Origin: Morinoia aosen
Taxonomy: Eukaryota; Arthropoda; Malacostraca; Amphipoda; Talitridae
Length of the DNA stretch: 64,000 nt
Assembly (NCBI GenBank): GCA_030386875.1
Contig: CM059566.1
Span: 44,552,068 to 44,616,067 of the forward strand
Direction of reading: 5' to 3'
Shown in pieces: positions 59,885-64,000 of this stretch. The translations under genes and the position numbers were made by a program. The notes below the pieces were generated by a model. That model saw only the letters and a list, made by a program, of their open reading frames with translations. It did not search any database and was not told the DNA's origin. Position 1 is the first letter of the stretch. The number at the start of each line of letters is the position of its first letter.

Positions 59885-60790
59885 ACATTTTGATAACCGC
59901 AGATTTTTTTATAACCGCCGATTTACTGATAACCGCCGATTTTTTGATAACCGCCGATTTTTTGATAACCGCCGATTTTTTGATAACCGCCGATTTTTTG
60001 ATAACCGCCGATTTTTTGATAACCGCCGATTTTTTGATAACCGCCGATTTTTTGATAACCGCCGATTTTTTGATAACCGCCGATTTTTTGATAACCGCCG
60101 ATTTTTTGATAACCGCCGATTTTTTGATAACCGCCGATTTTTTGATAACCGCCGATTTTTTGATAACCGCCGATTTTTTGATAACCGGCGATTTTTTGAT
60201 AACCGCCGATTTTTTGATAACCGCCAATTTTTTGATAACTGCCGATTTTTTGATAGCCGCCGATTTTTTGATAACCGCCGATTGTTGATAACTGTGGATT
60301 TCTTTGATAACTGGATTTCTTTGATAACTGTGGATTACTTTGATAACTGTGGGCATCTTTGATAACTGTGGATTTTTTTGATAACTGTGGATTTTTTTGA
60401 TAACTGTGGGTTTCTTTGATAACTGTGGATTTCTTTGATAACTGTGGATTTCTTTGATAACTGCGGATTTCTTTGATAGTCGTGGATTTCTTTGATAGTC
60501 GTGGATTTCTTTGATAGTCGTGGATTTCTTTGATAGTCGTGGATTTCTTTGATAGTCGTGGATTTCTTTGATAGTCGTGGATTTCTTTGATAGTCGTGGA
60601 TTTCTTTGATAGTCGTGGATTTCTTTGATAGTCGTGGATTTCTTTGATAGTCGTGGATTTCTTTGATAGTCGTGGATTTCTTTGATAGTCGTGGATTTCT
60701 TTGATAACTGCGGATTTCTTTGATAGTCGTGGACTACCTTGCTAGCAACGGATTACCTTAACAACCTCGGATTACTTTCATAACCGATTG
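59885..60790 (+). repeat. second 18/19-bp minisatellite array, related to 55.4-58.4 kb
   Basis: About 22 units of GATAACCGCCGATTTTTT, then ~10 units of 19 bp (GATAACTGTGGATTTCTTT), then ~12 units of GATAGTCGTGGATTTCTTT, fading into decayed units. The first zone is the same unit as in the larger array. Confidence 0.97.
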
Positions 60791-60799
60791 TCGGTTATG
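60779..60799. other. perfect 9-bp-stem hairpin at the array edge
   Basis: CATAACCGA-TTG-TCGGTTATG: the array motif (ATAACCG) followed directly by its own reverse complement. Confidence 0.8.
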
Positions 60800-61411
60800 A
60801 TAATTCAGATTACCCCGCATTACCACAGGTTCTCTGAGTCCGAGTCCGTCTCAGCTTCTTCTGAGCAGCGCCGCTGCCGCACAACCTTAGTGACGTGATC
60901 TTCCAGTTTGCACCAGAAATAAAACTTCAGTGTAATTTTTATATCAAGCCTCCCAAGATAAATTATTAGACCGTAATCAACATTTACTGTGTCGGGCGCT
61001 TAAGATAAACGTCTCCTTTTGTTTGAAAGCTCATTTCTGGAGTTGAAATTGAAAATTTTCAGTTCTATGTTTTCGTCGCCGGGGAATTTTTGTGGACAGC
61101 TATTGACCATATAGCGCTCAATTAGTGTTTTGTTCTGTTGTAGACGCTGTGTGAAATGAGGTATGGGATCATTGTATCTCTGATACAGTGAAGATATACT
61201 TGAAACACACACGTTCAACATGGTTCATCTGAGAATGAAGCCCACAAATGGAACTGACAGCACTGCAAAAATTTTCTTGCCGCGATATTTCGCGAGACAA
61301 AAATGCCGGCGAGCTGGTATGGAATTGGGAAAAAATTTGTAGAAAAAATTAAAGGAATTTTGATTTTTTTTGTGAGAGCAACCAAAGGTAATTGAAGCTT
61401 AAAAAACAGTT
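60800..61411. other. no recognised gene
   Basis: A 73-codon minus frame (61000-61221) is unrecognised. Confidence 0.4.
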
Positions 61412-62574
61412 GCCCGCAGCATAACTATCGTTACCCACAGCACAACTATCGTCACCCACAGCACAACTATCGTCACCCACAGCACAACTATCGTCACCCA
61501 CAGCACAACTATCGTCACCCACAGCACAACTATCGTCACTCACAGCACAACTAGCGTCACCCACAGCACAACTAGCGTCACCCACAGCACAACTATCGTC
61601 ACCCACAGCACAACTATCGTCACCCACAGCACAACTATCGTCACCCACAGCACAACTATCGTCACCCACAGCACAACTATCGTCACCCACAGCACAACTA
61701 TCGTCACCCACAGCACAACTATCGTCACCCACAGCACAACTATCGTCACCCACAGCACAACTATCGTCACCCACAGCACAACTAGCGTCACCCACAGCAC
61801 AACTAGCGTCACCCACAGCACAACTAGCGTCACCCACAGCACAACTAGCGTCACCCACAGCACAACTAGCGTCACCCACAGCACAACTAGCGTCACCCAC
61901 AGCACAACTAGCGTCACCCACAGCACAACTATCGTCACCCACAGCACAACTATCGTCACCCACAGCACAACTATCGTCACCCACAGCACAACTATCGTCA
62001 CCCACAGCACAACTATCGTCACCCACAGCACAACTATCGTCACCCACAGCACAACTAGCGTCACCCACAGCACAACTAGCGTCACCCACAGCACAACTAG
62101 CGTCACCCACAGCACAACTAGCGTCACCCACAGCACAACTAGCGTCACCCACAGCACAACTAGCGTCACCCACAGCACAACTATCGTCACCCACAGCACA
62201 ACTATCGTCACCCACAGCACAACTATCGTCACCCACAGCACAACTATCGTCACCCACAGCACAACTATCGTCACCCACAGCACAACTATCGTCACCCACA
62301 GCACAACTATCGTCACCCACAGCACAACTATCGTCACCCACAGCACAACTATCGTCACCCACAGCACAACTATCGTCACCCACAGCACAACTATCGTCAC
62401 CCACAGCACAACTATCGTCACCCACAGCACAACTATCGTCACCCACAGCACAACTATCGTCACCCACAGCACAACTAGCGTCACCCACAGCACAACTAGC
62501 GTCACCCACAGCACAACTAGCGTCACCCACAGCACAACTATCGTCACCCACAGCACAACTATCGTCGCCCACAA
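61412..62574 (-). repeat. 21-bp minisatellite, ~55 units, two alternating variants
   Basis: Unit CACAACTATCGTCACCCACAG with a one-base variant (CTAGCGTC for CTATCGTC), followed by the last base of the 21. The two variants occur in runs rather than at random; on the minus strand the order is about 2, 3, 14, 6, 6, 7, 9, 2, then 5. Two minus frames are open for the whole array (GDDSCAV/GDASCAV, 407 codons; VTIVVLW/VTLVVLW, 351 codons). No non-repeat domain is attached, so a gene is unlikely. Confidence 0.97.
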
Positions 62575-63159
62575 CTTAATTGCTTTCGACCCCACCTCTG
62601 CCGAGTAGAAACCTTGTCAGAAGAGAACAAAAAGGCCAAACAAACTTTGCATTTCTCCAAACCTTTAATTTCGATAGTGTGATCAAATTTACATGCGTAA
62701 TTAGTTACTCCTGAGAGTAGCTCTGCTCCTGAGCTCAGATCATTAGCCAAGCTTATTGAATAATGATGATTAAATGTTTCACAAGATGACTGCGTTTTTG
62801 CGGTTGTTACGGTTGGTTGGATTAGGTCGTAAGTAGCAGAATTGAAAAATCGACTTTACTACTCGAATACAGTCTGTCTTTCTAAGTAAGGTGAACAATA
62901 TTATTGCTATAACGTTTCACCTCGTGTGGTAATATTTACTTTTTAAAAAGGTTGCGAAACATGAAATATTGTTCATTTGCACCGGCACACGAATGAGTAA
63001 TTGATCTAGTGGTACACTGAAGGTGTAACTTTATATATTACCATGAGTCAGACCTTAATCTTAAATCTTTTGGTGCAGAGATGCCTCAACCCTGACGTTA
63101 ACTTTCGCGCAACACATTACGTGCGTGGGTTAACCTGCAGTTCATAGTTCAACTCCTGT
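62575..63159. other. no recognised gene
   Basis: No supported feature. Confidence 0.4.
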
Positions 63160-63389
63160 TTAACACATTCATTGCGGTATGACCCACCGGTGGGTCGTAG
63201 TTAGGTTTTTCCTGCTGCGAAACGACCCATCGATGGGTCGTTTTGAAATATTCTATCAACCTTTCTAAATTAATGGTATTTAACAGGCCCAGTGAATGTT
63301 TGAAATTTACAAATATGCTTTTCACTTTTGACTTTAAATTTAAGTTGAATATTGAACTTCAGTTTAACCCATCGCAACTAACGTGTTAA
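63160..63389 (+). mobile_element. TTAA-bounded piggyBac-like MITE, copy 8
   Basis: Starts TTAACACATTCATTGCGG and ends ATCGCAACTAACGTGTTAA. Holds two perfect palindromes, GACCCACCGGTGGGTC (63181-63196) and CGACCCATCGATGGGTCG (63223-63240). The best-preserved representative of its subfamily here. Confidence 0.9.
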
Positions 63390-63944
63390 GTTAATTTCCA
63401 CTCCCAGGGGGAAAATGTGAGGTCCTGAGCTGAGAGTTAGGTAGGCTTTCTTTTCGTCGAAAAATAATGTTGTTCTTTGTTATTCATAGGACCACTTTAT
63501 TCGATTCACTGCTGCCTTGTTTTTCAGCACCTACTTCTTATTCATCTTTCATCTTGTTTCATAAACTTCTTTCATAACGTACCGCGTCTAGATTCCTCGA
63601 TCCCTTAACTCTACACCTAATATAGCCTTCCTTCTTCTTTCCTCTCTTTGGAACGCTTTTGTTGCGGTTAGGGATTTAAGGTCACGGTTGGGGTGGAACA
63701 GAAAGTCCGTCGACGTCGAATCCAAAGTTAATTTTAGTATTAAATATCGAAAGCAACGGACATTAGATGAATCCCGCCTTCCATTTTTGGAGAAGTATTT
63801 ATAGGAAGTTAGCGGCCACTGCTTGGTCAGGCGCATTACGACAATCCCTTCAGGGACCAGAGATAGGTCACGCGGCCGCTGAAATGTTGGATCTTGTTTG
63901 TGGTCCGGGCATTTGTTGGGCGGTGTGGCAGCGTGGACGGTGTG
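63390..63944. other. no recognised gene
   Basis: An 82-codon minus frame (63588-63836) is unrecognised. Confidence 0.4.
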
Positions 63945-64000
63945 AGAGCGTGATGTTGGGATGATGTTGGGATGATGTTGGGATGGTGTTGGGGTGATGT
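63945..64000 (+). repeat. start of an 11-bp tandem repeat cut by the window edge
   Basis: GATGTTGGGAT repeated, last units GGTGTTGGGGT. Continues beyond the window. Confidence 0.85.

Noticed and set aside
61349..62595. 407- and 351-codon minus frames with Asp/Ala- or Val/Leu-rich repeats
   Set aside because: Two frames of the same 21-bp array; only repeat sequence plus a short unrelated tail.

Overview
This window reads as non-genic, AT-rich eukaryotic DNA, most likely from an arthropod. The one long protein signal is a Ty3/gypsy retroelement whose Gag has a C-terminal Cys/His cluster of the kind I associate with invertebrate gypsy elements. There is also a decayed Tc1/mariner-type transposase, and no operon-like or bacterial organisation. 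The species cannot be fixed from sequence alone, and I found no convincing host gene, rRNA or CRISPR array.

Layout. About 0-6 kb is a patch of old, partly palindromic repeat DNA: inner arms at 2991-3347 inside much longer arms at about 1690-5040. A perfect 49-bp inverted repeat (6916-7072) precedes the gypsy element (about 7070-10115). That element has an intact gag frame but a broken pol, and it is truncated inside RNase H. From 10 to 24 kb lie dispersed repeat pairs, foldback elements and small tandem arrays. At 23-28 kb two 272-bp MITEs in opposite orientation flank a 2.1-kb satellite of 83-bp units. From 28 to 37 kb the DNA is mostly featureless with short duplications. From 38 kb onward the window is crowded with tandem arrays of unrelated units (30, 15, 99, 35, 18 and 21 bp). 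Among them are at least eight copies of a 210-245-bp, TTAA-bounded, piggyBac-like MITE family.

How it fits together. Roughly a fifth to a quarter of the window is tandem repeat. Several arrays show internal higher-order duplication: a 29-unit block in the 35-bp array, and runs of alternating variants in the 21-bp array. Many long open frames come only from these arrays. The frames are often open on both strands or in several frames, carry no non-repeat domain, and should not be taken as genes. The region looks like a low-recombination, subtelomeric, heterochromatic or otherwise gene-poor compartment, but that is inference.

The most distinctive items are the TTAA MITE family with its nested 16-18-bp palindromes, the 272-bp MITE pair with putative 8-bp target duplications, the three-frame-open 35-bp array, the three-copy foldback element at 53.9-54.5 kb, and the family at 12.1/15.7/16.0 kb whose copies share a short conserved reading frame.
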